From an uncultured Actinomycetes bacterium (lineage in GTDB: Bacteria; Actinomycetota; Actinomycetes; S36-B12; UBA10799): 64,000 nucleotides of DNA. The stretch lies in contig CAMPEQ010000007.1 of the NCBI GenBank assembly GCA_946803585.1, positions 280,451-344,450 of the forward strand, read 5' to 3'. The translations under genes and the position numbers were made by a program. Within the stretch, counting starts at the first letter, position 1. The number at the start of each line of letters is the position of its first letter. Positions 1 through 8,062 of this stretch are shown in pieces. The notes below the pieces were generated by a model. The model was not told where the DNA came from and searched no databases. It was given only the letters and a program-made list of their open reading frames with translations.

Positions 1-720
1 TGCGGGGACGCTCGCGGTATCGAGTCGACCGTTCGCGGGATTGAGAACAGCGGCGACCAGCCAGGTGGAGGAGAAAAGCAGTAGCGCGGATCCCACGAGA
101 ATCCTTTCCCTGGCCTTTGCAAGAGATCGGAACGCCAGCGCTGGAACCACAAGCACAATCATCAAGATCGCACCACTAGGAACGAGGCACCCGATCGCCG
201 AGACTGCGACTACTCTGATCCATGCGCCGGGGTCACCTCGACGCATCTGAACCACCCGCAATAGGACCCAAGGCGCGACGCCGTAGGCCAGCAGAAGCGC
301 CCAGTGGCCAATCACGAGTCGTTCAGCAACAAACGGATTCCAAATCGCCAGCGTGATCGCGGCCAAACGAACTGGCAACACCGATTGGCGAAGCACCGCG
401 TTGGCCCCCGTGCCCGCGAGTATCAGCGCGGCGACAAGTGCGACCTTCTGAAGAATCTGCCCAGCGACTGGTCCCGCCACAAGACCCACGAACGGATCTT
501 GCGGAACGGCTCTGGGCAGTCCTGAGTCTGCTCCGAACATCCACGGCAGCAACGACTGTTCCGGGGTGAAGACCATGTCGTATGAGAGAACGTAGCCAGG
601 TATGAGCGCTGGTGCCAGGACTAAGACTGTTAAAGCGATCGACCAGCCAAGTGGAGCTGCGCGAGCCCACATCCCACCAGCACGGGGCTCCCTCGCGGTG
701 GGCGGCACGACTCCAGACAT
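1..720 (-). CDS. Polytopic membrane protein, N-terminal part (cut by window edge)
   Basis: An open frame runs on the minus strand from ATG at 720 to the left edge, giving 240 residues with no stop. A GGAGG Shine-Dalgarno lies about 8 bases upstream of the ATG. After a short basic N-terminus the protein alternates hydrophobic segments with Pro/Arg-containing loops, starting with a transmembrane segment near residues 26-45 (LTVLVLAPALIPGY). The following stretch, with LPRAVPQDPFVG, resembles uncharacterised actinobacterial multi-pass proteins found near glycosyltransferases and flippases. It is divergent from the flippase at 780, so the two probably share a regulatory region. Inference: an envelope-glycan protein, perhaps a membrane glycosyltransferase. 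No catalytic motif can be seen in this part, so no function is assigned. Confidence 0.75.
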   Translation of the reverse strand, partial: MSGVVPPTAREPRAGGMWARAAPLGWSIALTVLVLAPALIPGYVLSYDMVFTPEQSLLPWMFGADSGLPRAVPQDPFVGLVAGPVAGQILQKVALVAALILAGTGANAVLRQSVLPVRLAAITLAIWNPFVAERLVIGHWALLLAYGVAPWVLLRVVQMRRGDPGAWIRVVAVSAIGCLVPSGAILMIVLVVPALAFRSLAKARERILVGSALLLFSSTWLVAAVLNPANGRLDTASVPA

Positions 721-755
721 CAGAGTGGCCTCCCTTACGTCGGTGCGTTAGTCGC

Positions 756-761
756 ATAAGC
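756..761 (+). promoter_or_regulatory. Candidate -10 element for the flippase operon
   Basis: TAAGCT fits the TANNNT actinobacterial -10 consensus and lies 18 bases before the flippase start, leaving room for a short leader carrying the GGAGG ribosome site at 771-775. No clear -35 hexamer is visible. Confidence 0.35.
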
Positions 762-779
762 TGTCAGGTCGGAGGTCCG

Positions 780-2039
780 ATGGCGATCAACAACACCGCA
801 CCACGGGCGAGGCTAGCCTCGCTGCAGGATGGTGCACTTCGTGGCGCTGTCCTGGTGGGTGTCGGACTCGCGATCGGCCAGGCCATGGCCTACCTGCTAA
901 GCCTCATCGCCGCTCGCAGTCTAGGGCCAGATGGCTATGGCGTCTTTGGTTCGATGCTGGCACTACTCATGGTCGGCGGTGTCCTCGCGCTGGGGATTCA
1001 GGCAGCGGGGGCAAAGCGCGTTGTACTTGCGCCGGGAGGCCAGCGGCCTGCGGTTGGTTCCGGAATCGTCCGATGGTCACTGGTTGCTGCCCTGGCAATC
1101 GGGATCGCAACGATCGTCGTATCGCCTGCACTCAGTTGGCTCCTACATCTAGATGGCCCCTGGTTCATCGTCCTCGTTGCTGCGAACCTAGCGCCATTGA
1201 CCATCTCGGGAAGCCTGCTAGGCGTAGCTCAAGGACGTGAAGCCTACGCACGACTTGCCGCGATCTACGCGATCGTTGGTATCGGTCGAGCCGTTGGCGG
1301 GATCCTCGCCGTCGTCGTCACTGAATCGATCATGTGGGCGCTAGTCGGGATGGCGATCGGCACTTGGATGGCCGTTGCAGTGGGCTGGTTCTTTAGTAAG
1401 CCACTGGTGGAGTTGCCGGGCAAGAAGCTCGCAGGTTTCCGGATCGAGGTCTTCCATGCCACCCACGCGCTACTCGCGCTCTTCGTTCTCACGAACCTGG
1501 ATGTTCTGCTCGCCCGACACTTTCTGCCGGCCGAACAAGCGGGTCTATACGCCGCAGGGGCGGTTGTCACCAAAGTAGCTTTCTGGCTCCCGCAGTTCGT
1601 CGCGACGATTGCGTATCCCCGCCTAGCCGACCATCGCCGCGCGGCCACCCTTACCAAGGGTGCGCTCGCCGTCGTAATCATCGGGGTGGCTAGCGTTGGA
1701 TTCGTTGCGCTCTTCCCCAACTTCGTCGTGACCTTCATCGGTGGAGCTGCCTACGAGGCGCTAGCAAGTGAGATCTGGATTTTCGCTGCCATTGGAGCTA
1801 CTTTCGCACTCGCCCAATTCCTGCTCTACAGTCAGATCGCGGCCAGTAAGAAGGCAGCAATTGCTGTCTTGTGGATCGCCACACTCGCCCTAGTCGTCCT
1901 CGTTATCGCCTTCCACGCCTCGGTTCTGCAGATTGCACTCATCGTCCTGGGTGTCGCTCTGAGTCTGTCTCTTGTGGGTGTCGTAGAACTGTTCTTTGAG
2001 AGATCGAAGGAGAGTCGACTTGCCAAGCACGCGCACTAG
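780..2039 (+). CDS. Lipopolysaccharide/teichuronic-type flippase (polysaccharide biosynthesis membrane protein, MOP superfamily)
   Basis: The 419-residue protein is made of about 12 hydrophobic segments. It has the flippase N-terminal signature near residues 28-60 (AYLLSLIAARSLGPDGYG), where the pattern ARxLGPxxYG is typical of Wzx/PST-type exporters of the MOP superfamily. Expected role: moving a lipid-linked oligosaccharide across the cytoplasmic membrane. ATG at 780 is preferred because GGAGG sits 4 bases upstream and the hydrophobic core begins soon after; a longer frame upstream is possible but lacks a good ribosome site. The end overlaps the start of the DprE1-like gene, so it probably heads an operon with the two oxidoreductases at 2020-4175. 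The substrate cannot be read from sequence. Confidence 0.85.
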   Translation: MAINNTAPRARLASLQDGALRGAVLVGVGLAIGQAMAYLLSLIAARSLGPDGYGVFGSMLALLMVGGVLALGIQAAGAKRVVLAPGGQRPAVGSGIVRWSLVAALAIGIATIVVSPALSWLLHLDGPWFIVLVAANLAPLTISGSLLGVAQGREAYARLAAIYAIVGIGRAVGGILAVVVTESIMWALVGMAIGTWMAVAVGWFFSKPLVELPGKKLAGFRIEVFHATHALLALFVLTNLDVLLARHFLPAEQAGLYAAGAVVTKVAFWLPQFVATIAYPRLADHRRAATLTKGALAVVIIGVASVGFVALFPNFVVTFIGGAAYEALASEIWIFAAIGATFALAQFLLYSQIAASKKAAIAVLWIATLALVVLVIAFHASVLQIALIVLGVALSLSLVGVVELFFERSKESRLAKHAH

Positions 2040-3435
2040 TTCCGCCCGCCTCCCAACGACTGACCACGGTCGGATTCGGGTCGTCGAGGACACCGTCATG
2101 GCAGGAAGCTCTGCATCCGGTTGTAGGACAGTGGCCACCGATTCGGCCGCGACCGTTGCCGGGGTGCGTGACCAAATCCTGAATGCACCTAAACGTGGGC
2201 TCGTCCTATCCGAGGGCAACGGGCAAGGATATGGCTGGTCAACGAATGCTGGCGGACGAGCGATTCGCCTAGTCGGGCCGCTGGCGGCTCCAGCAGTCGA
2301 GTGGATCGATTGGGATCGCCAGACCGCCCGGATTTCGGCAGGTGCCACCGTAGCTGGGGTAAGCGAGACCCTTCTGGCTGAAGGTTGGTGCCTTCCCTCG
2401 CTCGTCGGGAATCCCCAACGAACTATCGCGGCAATGGTCTCGGGGGCCTTGGTTGGCCCACATCAACTCCGCCACCCATCAATCGGCCAGGCCATTCGCG
2501 CGATCGAGCTCGTGGACGGATCTGGGGAGCTTCGGCGCCTGGAACCAACTGACAGCGACTCTCGTGGGTTTTGGGCAGTTGTCGGTGGTGTTGGTCTTCT
2601 GGGAGTACCGACTGCAGTAGAGCTCGCGATTCGACCAGTGAGCTCAAGCTGGCTACTGGTGGACTCAGTCCAGTACGACTCCTTCGACGGGGTTGTCGAC
2701 GCACTCTGCAACGAGACGGCTGATCGATACGGTACGGCGGTCCTTGACGTCTCCGCCCGCGGATCGAGGACGGGCCGGGGCACGGTTCGCCACGCACGAC
2801 ATGCGCGAGTCAACGAACTGCCGCCGACCCGACAGCACGTGGCACTCGCCTATAACGCAAGCGCGGACGGCGGCCGCTCGTCACAACCGATCCAAGCTAT
2901 TCAACGGACACGCGTTGGGCGCCTCCTGGCAGAAGCTCGATATCGGGCATCGGCACCCCGGACCGACAATGAACTTGCACCACTAGCCGAGTTCTTTCAC
3001 CGCGCCGCAATTGCGGGACCGTCGAACACACCCGATTGGGGATGGATCAAATACGACTTCTGTGTACCGACCGACGCCCGCGAACTCGTCACCGACTTCA
3101 TCCGTGCCGCGAGCACGGTTGGCGTTCCTATTTCCGCTGCACAGTTGACCCGCGTCGACTCACACCAGGCTGGTCCGCTGGGGTGGCCAAGCTCAGGATT
3201 CGCGGCGAGTATCCGACTCCCACTCGGAGCTAGCTCGATGCCGACCCTGCTCGACACTTTCGACGAGAGAATCGCTGAAGCCCGAGGGTGCATACAACTC
3301 GCGACCGATACCCGGATGCGGCCCGACGTCCTGGCGCAGATGTATCCCCGGCTTGCGGAATGGCATTCGCTGCGTGCTGAGTTTGATCCACACTCGAGTT
3401 TCAATTCAGATCTTGCTCGCCGGTTAGCGCTGTGA
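2020..3435 (+). CDS. DprE1-like FAD-binding oxidoreductase with degenerate active site
   Basis: About 471 residues of the VAO/DprE1 flavoprotein family. Order: FAD-binding lobe with GNGQGYG where DprE1 has GLGRSYG, NAGG just after, the second FAD segment near RTIAAMVSGALVGPHQ, then a substrate domain ending in the DprE1-like C-terminus SDLARRLAL. Real DprE1 oxidises decaprenylphosphoryl-ribose in arabinan synthesis. By eye-alignment with remembered M. tuberculosis DprE1, the catalytic Lys (K418) is Thr in LATDTR and the reactive Cys (C387) is Ala. Two starts are possible: TTG at 2020 with AAGGAG 7 bases upstream, overlapping the flippase end (chosen), or ATG at 2098. It overlaps the SDR gene by four bases. 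Likely a divergent paralogue with altered or no redox activity. Confidence 0.75.
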   Translation: MPSTRTSSARLPTTDHGRIRVVEDTVMAGSSASGCRTVATDSAATVAGVRDQILNAPKRGLVLSEGNGQGYGWSTNAGGRAIRLVGPLAAPAVEWIDWDRQTARISAGATVAGVSETLLAEGWCLPSLVGNPQRTIAAMVSGALVGPHQLRHPSIGQAIRAIELVDGSGELRRLEPTDSDSRGFWAVVGGVGLLGVPTAVELAIRPVSSSWLLVDSVQYDSFDGVVDALCNETADRYGTAVLDVSARGSRTGRGTVRHARHARVNELPPTRQHVALAYNASADGGRSSQPIQAIQRTRVGRLLAEARYRASAPRTDNELAPLAEFFHRAAIAGPSNTPDWGWIKYDFCVPTDARELVTDFIRAASTVGVPISAAQLTRVDSHQAGPLGWPSSGFAASIRLPLGASSMPTLLDTFDERIAEARGCIQLATDTRMRPDVLAQMYPRLAEWHSLRAEFDPHSSFNSDLARRLAL

Positions 3436-4175
3436 TCGATTCAGTTGGGAATATCTCCGGACTGCTTGCGCTCGGACCAAACAACCCGCTCGCTCTAGCA
3501 ACGATCGATCGGCTCGCGGGGCCTCGCCTCAAACAAGCCGTGCTGCTGGACTTCGATGCAGTGCGCCTCAGTCGTGCGGCCGAGCGCGTCAGTCAGTTCG
3601 GGGTTCCCGATGTGATCACCGAGTTGTACCACCCCGATGATGCACCACCGCAGGTCGAACTAGTCTCAACCGCGTTCGACCGCCGCGACATCGACGTAGT
3701 GCTAATCGCTGCGACACCCACGACAAAGGTCTCCTCCGACCAGGTGCCCACGGCAGCTGAGGTCTGCGAGACGATTCGTACTTCGCTGATTGATTCGATG
3801 ACTATTGCCGAGGCGGCCCTCGACCAGCTCATCGCCCAGGGTCACGGAATCCTCGTCGTATTCAGCCATTCTGGACTCGCGAACTCACTGGGACTCGACC
3901 GAGCGTATTGCGCAGCAATGGCGGGGCTCGGAACTTTGACTTCCACGCTTGCCCAACGCGCGGAGGGAACCGGCGTCCGAGTCATCAGCGTCCGAATCAC
4001 CCCGGTAGCAGACCCAAATGCCTCCGGAGAGGCACACAGCTCGGCGTGGGTGCGACCGGTTGACGTTGCATCGGCGGTCGGCGCAGAAGTCCGTACGACA
4101 CGGCGCAATATCCGCAATGCGACCTTGACGTTGCCAAAGTCATGGCGGCGAATGATGCCCAGCCAGCGAAACTAG
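3432..4175 (+). CDS. DprE2-like short-chain dehydrogenase with degraded NAD and catalytic motifs
   Basis: A 247-residue Rossmann-like protein of SDR layout, starting with GTG inside the stop of the DprE1-like gene (GTGA overlap). The pairing and order match dprE1-dprE2, where DprE2 reduces the keto intermediate to decaprenylphosphoryl-arabinose. Residues that should be invariant are missing. The glycine-rich nucleotide loop is LGPNNPLA (residues 14-21) instead of GGTSxIG. The YxxxK dyad reads Y159-C-A-A-M163, with Met in place of Lys; serines 145 and 147 remain near the expected Ser. Inference: a non-canonical or inactive SDR that may act as a structural partner of the DprE1-like protein. The SDR fold call is solid; the DprE2 relationship rests mostly on context. 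Confidence 0.7.
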   Translation: MIDSVGNISGLLALGPNNPLALATIDRLAGPRLKQAVLLDFDAVRLSRAAERVSQFGVPDVITELYHPDDAPPQVELVSTAFDRRDIDVVLIAATPTTKVSSDQVPTAAEVCETIRTSLIDSMTIAEAALDQLIAQGHGILVVFSHSGLANSLGLDRAYCAAMAGLGTLTSTLAQRAEGTGVRVISVRITPVADPNASGEAHSSAWVRPVDVASAVGAEVRTTRRNIRNATLTLPKSWRRMMPSQRN

Positions 4176-4226
4176 CCGACTGGGTCGCCATCCTGCCGAC
4201 AGTCCGACGCAACCTGGGCCAGCCTG

Positions 4227-6935
4227 CTAGTGCGCCGCTTCGTGCCAGCTATGCCCCAGACCGGTTGAGACTGCCAGCGGCACGCTCAAGTCACCCACCC
4301 CACACATCTGGGTCCTGACCAGCTCTTCCGCCGCTTCGGATTCCCCTGGTCCTACCTCCAACACGAGCTCGTCGTGCACCTGCAACAACATCCGGGTCGA
4401 CATATCACCCGCCCGCAGAGCAGCGTCGACATTGAGCATCGCGACTTTGACGAGATCCGCTGCCGAACCCTGAATTGGTGCGTTCAGCGCCATCCGTTCC
4501 GCCATCTCTCGGCGCTGCCTGTTGTCGCTATTGAGGTCAGGCAGGTATCGCCGCCGCCCCATCAATGTCTCGGTGTAGCCGGTCTCGCGGGCCCGGACCA
4601 CGGCCTCGTCCAAATAGTCCGCTACCGCTCCAAATCGTTCGAAGTACCGGTCCATTAGTGCTCTTGCCTCACCCGCGCTCACCCCTAACTGCTGGGACAA
4701 ACCAAACGAGCTCAGCCCGTACGCCAAACCGTAGGACATCGCTTTGATCCGCCGTCGTTGTTCGGCGTCAACGTCGTCAGGTTCGACTCCAAAGACCTCT
4801 CCGGCCATGGTGTTGTGGAGGTCTTCGCCCGAGACGAAGGCCTCGATGAGTTTCTCGTCACCCGAGAGGTGCGCCATGATCCGCATCTCTATCTGGGAGT
4901 AGTCGGCTGTTAGGAGGGCCTCGTAGTCCGGTCCGACGATGAATCCGGATCGAATACGTCGACCTTCCTCCGTGCGAATTGGGATGTTCTGCAAGTTGGG
5001 ATCGGCGCTTGAGAGTCGGCCTGTTGCGGCTACGGTCTGCTGAAAGGTCGTATGAATCCGATCGTTCGCGTCGGCAAGCGGCAGCAAACCCGCGACGGTT
5101 TGACGTAACTTCGTGACCTCACGCCACCGGAGCAAGAAGGCCGGCAGTGGATCGTCGCTCACCTCGGTCAGCCAAGCTAAGGCCTCAGCATCTGTAGTGA
5201 ATCCGGTCTTAGTCTTCTTCGTCTTCGGTAGCCCACGTTCGCCGAATAGGACTTCCTGCAGTTGCTTGGGCGAGCCGAGGTTGAATGGATGTCCCGCCAA
5301 CTCGTGGGCGCTTGCCTCAGCTGCAGCGATGTCCTTGGAGTACTGGGTCTCCACCTGCTCGAGGTAGCCGATGTCTAGGCAGATGCCATCGCGTTCCATT
5401 CGAGCCAGCAGGCTCACCAGTGGGAGTTCGACGTCCGCGAGAAGGTCCACTCCCCCTCGCTCGGCGACCTGTTCTGCCAACACCCCATCGAGCGCTTGGA
5501 TAGCTCGGCTTTGTGCAGCGAGGGCTTCACGTGCCGCAGAACCATCATCGACCTCGAGTGCGAGTTGTCCAGCAGATTCGCCCACCACCGGCAGCGAGGT
5601 GTGCAAGAACCGCTGAACCAGGTCGCGAATACCGAGGGTTCGCTGCCCTGCAAGTACGAGATACGCGCTGAGTTCGATATCGGCGCTTAGGCCGCGAAGG
5701 AGAGCCCCACGAGCAGCGAATGCGAGCATCGGGCCCTTCGCCGCGTGCATGATCTTTGGGCGATCGGCATCCGCCAGCCACCCATCAAAGGCAACCGTGT
5801 CCGCAGCGTCGAGCAGTGCCGGATCGAACCACGCGGCCGCCCCCTCAGTAGTAGCCAGCGCTACTGCTCGCACATCGCCCGCGCCAGCCCCCCACGTACC
5901 GTCGACAGCAATAGCAATCGGTGCTGCCGGATCGCTTGCGTTCTGATCCAGCCAGGCGGCCAGACCGCCGGTAGATTCGATGACTTCAGTGTCGCCATCG
6001 AACGCATCTCCGGCATCCTCGACATCAGGATTGGCGACCCCGATTAGCTCAAAGAGGCGGTCGCGCAGCACACGGAACTGCAGGGCGTCAAAGATCTCGT
6101 GGACCCGTTCGGCATCGAACTCCGGTCGAGCAAGTTCAGCCACACCGACGGGTAGTGGAACATCGATAATTAGTTCGGTGAGTTCTCGGTTCTTACGAAC
6201 CTGATCTACGTGGGCTCGGAGTGCCTCACCCACCTTGCCCTTCACCTGGTCAGTGTTGGCGAGCAACTCCTCGAGTGTTCCGAACTCTCGTATCCACTTA
6301 GTCGCAGTCTTCTCTCCCACACTCGGGATATTGGGCAAGTTGTCCGATGGATCGCCGCGCAGAGCGGCGAAGTCGGGGTACTGGGTCGGGGTCAAGCCGT
6401 ATCGATCGAGGACTTCCGCCGGACCCATCCTGGCCAGGTCCGAGACCCCCTTCTTGGGGTAAAGCACGGTCGTTTGGTCATCGACGAGTTGGAACGCGTC
6501 ACGATCGCCGGAGAGCAGTAGCACCTCGAAGTCCTCAGCGATTGCCTGCTTGGTGAGGGTCGCCAAGATGTCGTCGGCCTCAAATCCGTCAACACGCAAA
6601 CTAACGATTCCCATCGCGTCTAGGACGTCGGCGATCAGGTCGACTTGGCCTTTGAACTCCGATGGAGATGCACTGCGGTTCGCCTTGTACTCCGGGAACA
6701 ACTCGGTACGGAAGGTCTTTCGCGAAACATCGAACGCGACAGCAATATGGGTCGGCTTCTCATCGCGCAGGGTATTGATGAGCATCGAAGTGAAGCCGTA
6801 GACCGCATTCGTCGACTGTCCGGTCGTCGTCGAGAAGTTCTCCACCGGCAGGGCAAAGAACGCCCGATACGCCAAAGAATGCCCGTCGATCAACAGGAGT
6901 TTGCGGTTGTTGCCGTCCTGGCTGCCGGTAGTCAC
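4227..6935 (-). CDS. polA: DNA polymerase I
   Basis: 902 residues, the usual actinobacterial length. The N-terminal 5'-3' exonuclease (about 1-300) starts with LLIDGHSLAYRAFFALP. The middle domain (about 320-490) corresponds to the proofreading domain but lacks the acidic metal ligands (VDGTWGAG where DTE is expected), so proofreading is probably absent, as in mycobacteria and Taq. The polymerase domain shows motif A (DYSQIEMRIMAHLSGD), motif B (RRRIKAMSYGLAYG) and motif C (VHDELVLEV, near residue 853). It removes RNA primers and fills gaps in replication and repair. The start is GTG at 6935, with a TAGGAT hexamer exactly 7 bases before it, suggesting a leaderless message. It converges on the SDR gene and diverges from the thioesterase. 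Confidence 0.98.
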   Translation of the reverse strand: MTTGSQDGNNRKLLLIDGHSLAYRAFFALPVENFSTTTGQSTNAVYGFTSMLINTLRDEKPTHIAVAFDVSRKTFRTELFPEYKANRSASPSEFKGQVDLIADVLDAMGIVSLRVDGFEADDILATLTKQAIAEDFEVLLLSGDRDAFQLVDDQTTVLYPKKGVSDLARMGPAEVLDRYGLTPTQYPDFAALRGDPSDNLPNIPSVGEKTATKWIREFGTLEELLANTDQVKGKVGEALRAHVDQVRKNRELTELIIDVPLPVGVAELARPEFDAERVHEIFDALQFRVLRDRLFELIGVANPDVEDAGDAFDGDTEVIESTGGLAAWLDQNASDPAAPIAIAVDGTWGAGAGDVRAVALATTEGAAAWFDPALLDAADTVAFDGWLADADRPKIMHAAKGPMLAFAARGALLRGLSADIELSAYLVLAGQRTLGIRDLVQRFLHTSLPVVGESAGQLALEVDDGSAAREALAAQSRAIQALDGVLAEQVAERGGVDLLADVELPLVSLLARMERDGICLDIGYLEQVETQYSKDIAAAEASAHELAGHPFNLGSPKQLQEVLFGERGLPKTKKTKTGFTTDAEALAWLTEVSDDPLPAFLLRWREVTKLRQTVAGLLPLADANDRIHTTFQQTVAATGRLSSADPNLQNIPIRTEEGRRIRSGFIVGPDYEALLTADYSQIEMRIMAHLSGDEKLIEAFVSGEDLHNTMAGEVFGVEPDDVDAEQRRRIKAMSYGLAYGLSSFGLSQQLGVSAGEARALMDRYFERFGAVADYLDEAVVRARETGYTETLMGRRRYLPDLNSDNRQRREMAERMALNAPIQGSAADLVKVAMLNVDAALRAGDMSTRMLLQVHDELVLEVGPGESEAAEELVRTQMCGVGDLSVPLAVSTGLGHSWHEAAH

Positions 6936-6942
6936 TTGACCG

Positions 6943-6952
6943 ATCCTAGGCT
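6943..6952. promoter_or_regulatory. Overlapping divergent -10 elements for polA and the thioesterase
   Basis: The gap between the two divergent start codons is only 23 bases. Plus strand: TAGGCT at 6947-6952, six bases before ATG 6959. Minus strand: TAGGAT at 6948-6943, seven bases before GTG 6935. They share the palindrome CCTAGG (6945-6950). Both fit TANNNT placed for transcription starting at the first base of the start codon (leaderless). Seen directly; the promoter function is inferred. Confidence 0.5.
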
Positions 6953-6958
6953 GGGGTC

Positions 6959-7417
6959 ATGACAACTCCGGACAGCGAATCCCCCGATCTAGACGCAATC
7001 GCCGCGATGGTGGTGCAGCAATCCATCCAAAGCGCCGCCGGAACCCTGATGGAACGCATGGAGATCTCCCTTGATGAGGTGACGCCCGAACGCATCGTCG
7101 CGAGTATGCCCGTGGCTGGGAACACGCAGCCCTATGGGCTTCTCCACGGTGGTGCCAGCGCAGTGTTGGCTGAAACCGTCGGCTCTGTTGGCAGCGGAAT
7201 CCACGGAGCCGCGATTGGGAAGATTCCCGTCGGGACCGAACTCTCGTGCACCCACCATCGTGCTGCGCGAAGCGGTCGGGTAACGGCCGTCGGCACGCCA
7301 TTGTCGATAGGTCGCAGTATGGCAACGTGGGAGATCGTCATCTCTGACGACGACGGAAAGCGCATCTGCACGTCGCGGCTCACTTGCCTCTTGCGAGATG
7401 CCCCACCCGGAAGCTAG
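6959..7417 (+). CDS. PaaI/MenI-type hotdog thioesterase
   Basis: 152 residues with one hotdog fold. The diagnostic segment GLLHGGASAVLAETVGS (near 60-77) carries the HGG...E pattern of the PaaI/4-hydroxybenzoyl-CoA thioesterase group. Residues near 85-100 (GKIPVGTELSCTHHRAA) fit the following strand. The family hydrolyses aryl- or acyl-CoA esters; relatives act in menaquinone synthesis (DHNA-CoA) or phenylacetate breakdown. The neighbours polA and the ANTAR regulator do not reveal the substrate, although a thioesterase is often found at this place in actinobacterial genomes. The start is ATG 6959, the only one compatible with the narrow divergent gap. Function is assigned at family level only. 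Confidence 0.88.
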   Translation: MTTPDSESPDLDAIAAMVVQQSIQSAAGTLMERMEISLDEVTPERIVASMPVAGNTQPYGLLHGGASAVLAETVGSVGSGIHGAAIGKIPVGTELSCTHHRAARSGRVTAVGTPLSIGRSMATWEIVISDDDGKRICTSRLTCLLRDAPPGS

Positions 7418-7465
7418 CGGACCAGGTCCTTCTACTCGAGCCTGCGATCACACGAACGGTGCTGG

Positions 7466-8053
7466 CTAGCTGTCCGTCTCGCTCGCTTCTCTGATAACCA
7501 CCTCAGCGACTTCGGTCATCGCCATCCGACGATCCATAGCGGCCTTGCGTAGCCATTGAAATGACGCCTGCTCGTCAAGGCCGTACTGCTTTTGCAGAAT
7601 CCCCTTTGCCCGTTCAATCGTCTTCCGGGCCTTAAGTTGATCGGCGAGTTCCCCGAGCTCGGCGGTAAGAGACATCTTCTCGGCGAATCTCGCTCTGGCA
7701 AGTTCGATGGCCGGGCGCAAATCACCTGGATTCACCGGCTTAACCAGAAACGACATCACCCCCGCATGAGTCGCCCGTTCGACCATCTCCGGCTGGTTGA
7801 ACGCTGTCAGCATCACAATGGCCGTTTGACCGTCAGCACTTATCTGCTCGGCGGCGGTAAGCCCATCGAGCTGGGGCATTTTGATATCAAGAATCGCCAC
7901 CTCGGGCGCAAGCTGGCTGACAAGCCGGACCGCTGTCAGGCCATCACCAGCAGTTCCCACCACGTCGTAACCGATCTCGGTGAGCATATCGACCAAGTCG
8001 ATTCGAATGAGCGATTCGTCCTCGGCCACGACGATGCGGGTTGCGGGGGTCAC
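7466..8053 (-). CDS. pdtaR: ANTAR-domain response regulator (PdtaR/AmiR-NasR type)
   Basis: 195 residues. The N-terminal receiver has acidic pocket E11-D12, phosphoacceptor D56 in AILDIKMPQLDG, Thr/Ser switch in MLTAFN and Lys in FLVKPVNPGDL. A short helix leads to a C-terminal ANTAR domain (about 130-190; KARKTIERAKGILQKQYGLDE ends with the usual A-F/W pattern). ANTAR regulators bind tandem RNA stem-loops and prevent transcription termination; mycobacterial PdtaR is phosphorylated by PdtaS and responds to nitric oxide and metals. The cognate kinase is not in this window. The start is GTG 8053, nine bases after the ndh stop, so it is probably co-transcribed with ndh through the palindrome at 8070-8095. 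Confidence 0.93.
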   Translation of the reverse strand: MTPATRIVVAEDESLIRIDLVDMLTEIGYDVVGTAGDGLTAVRLVSQLAPEVAILDIKMPQLDGLTAAEQISADGQTAIVMLTAFNQPEMVERATHAGVMSFLVKPVNPGDLRPAIELARARFAEKMSLTAELGELADQLKARKTIERAKGILQKQYGLDEQASFQWLRKAAMDRRMAMTEVAEVVIREASETDS

Positions 8054-8062
8054 CTCTGCAGC

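Noticed and set aside
323..757. Minus-strand frame of 144 codons
   Set aside because: Arg/Ser-rich shadow; the true minus-strand gene is the hydrophobic frame from ATG 720 to the edge.
4176..4226. Terminator between the SDR gene and polA
   Set aside because: Only a 5-bp GACTG/CAGTC pairing with an 18-base loop; too weak to call.
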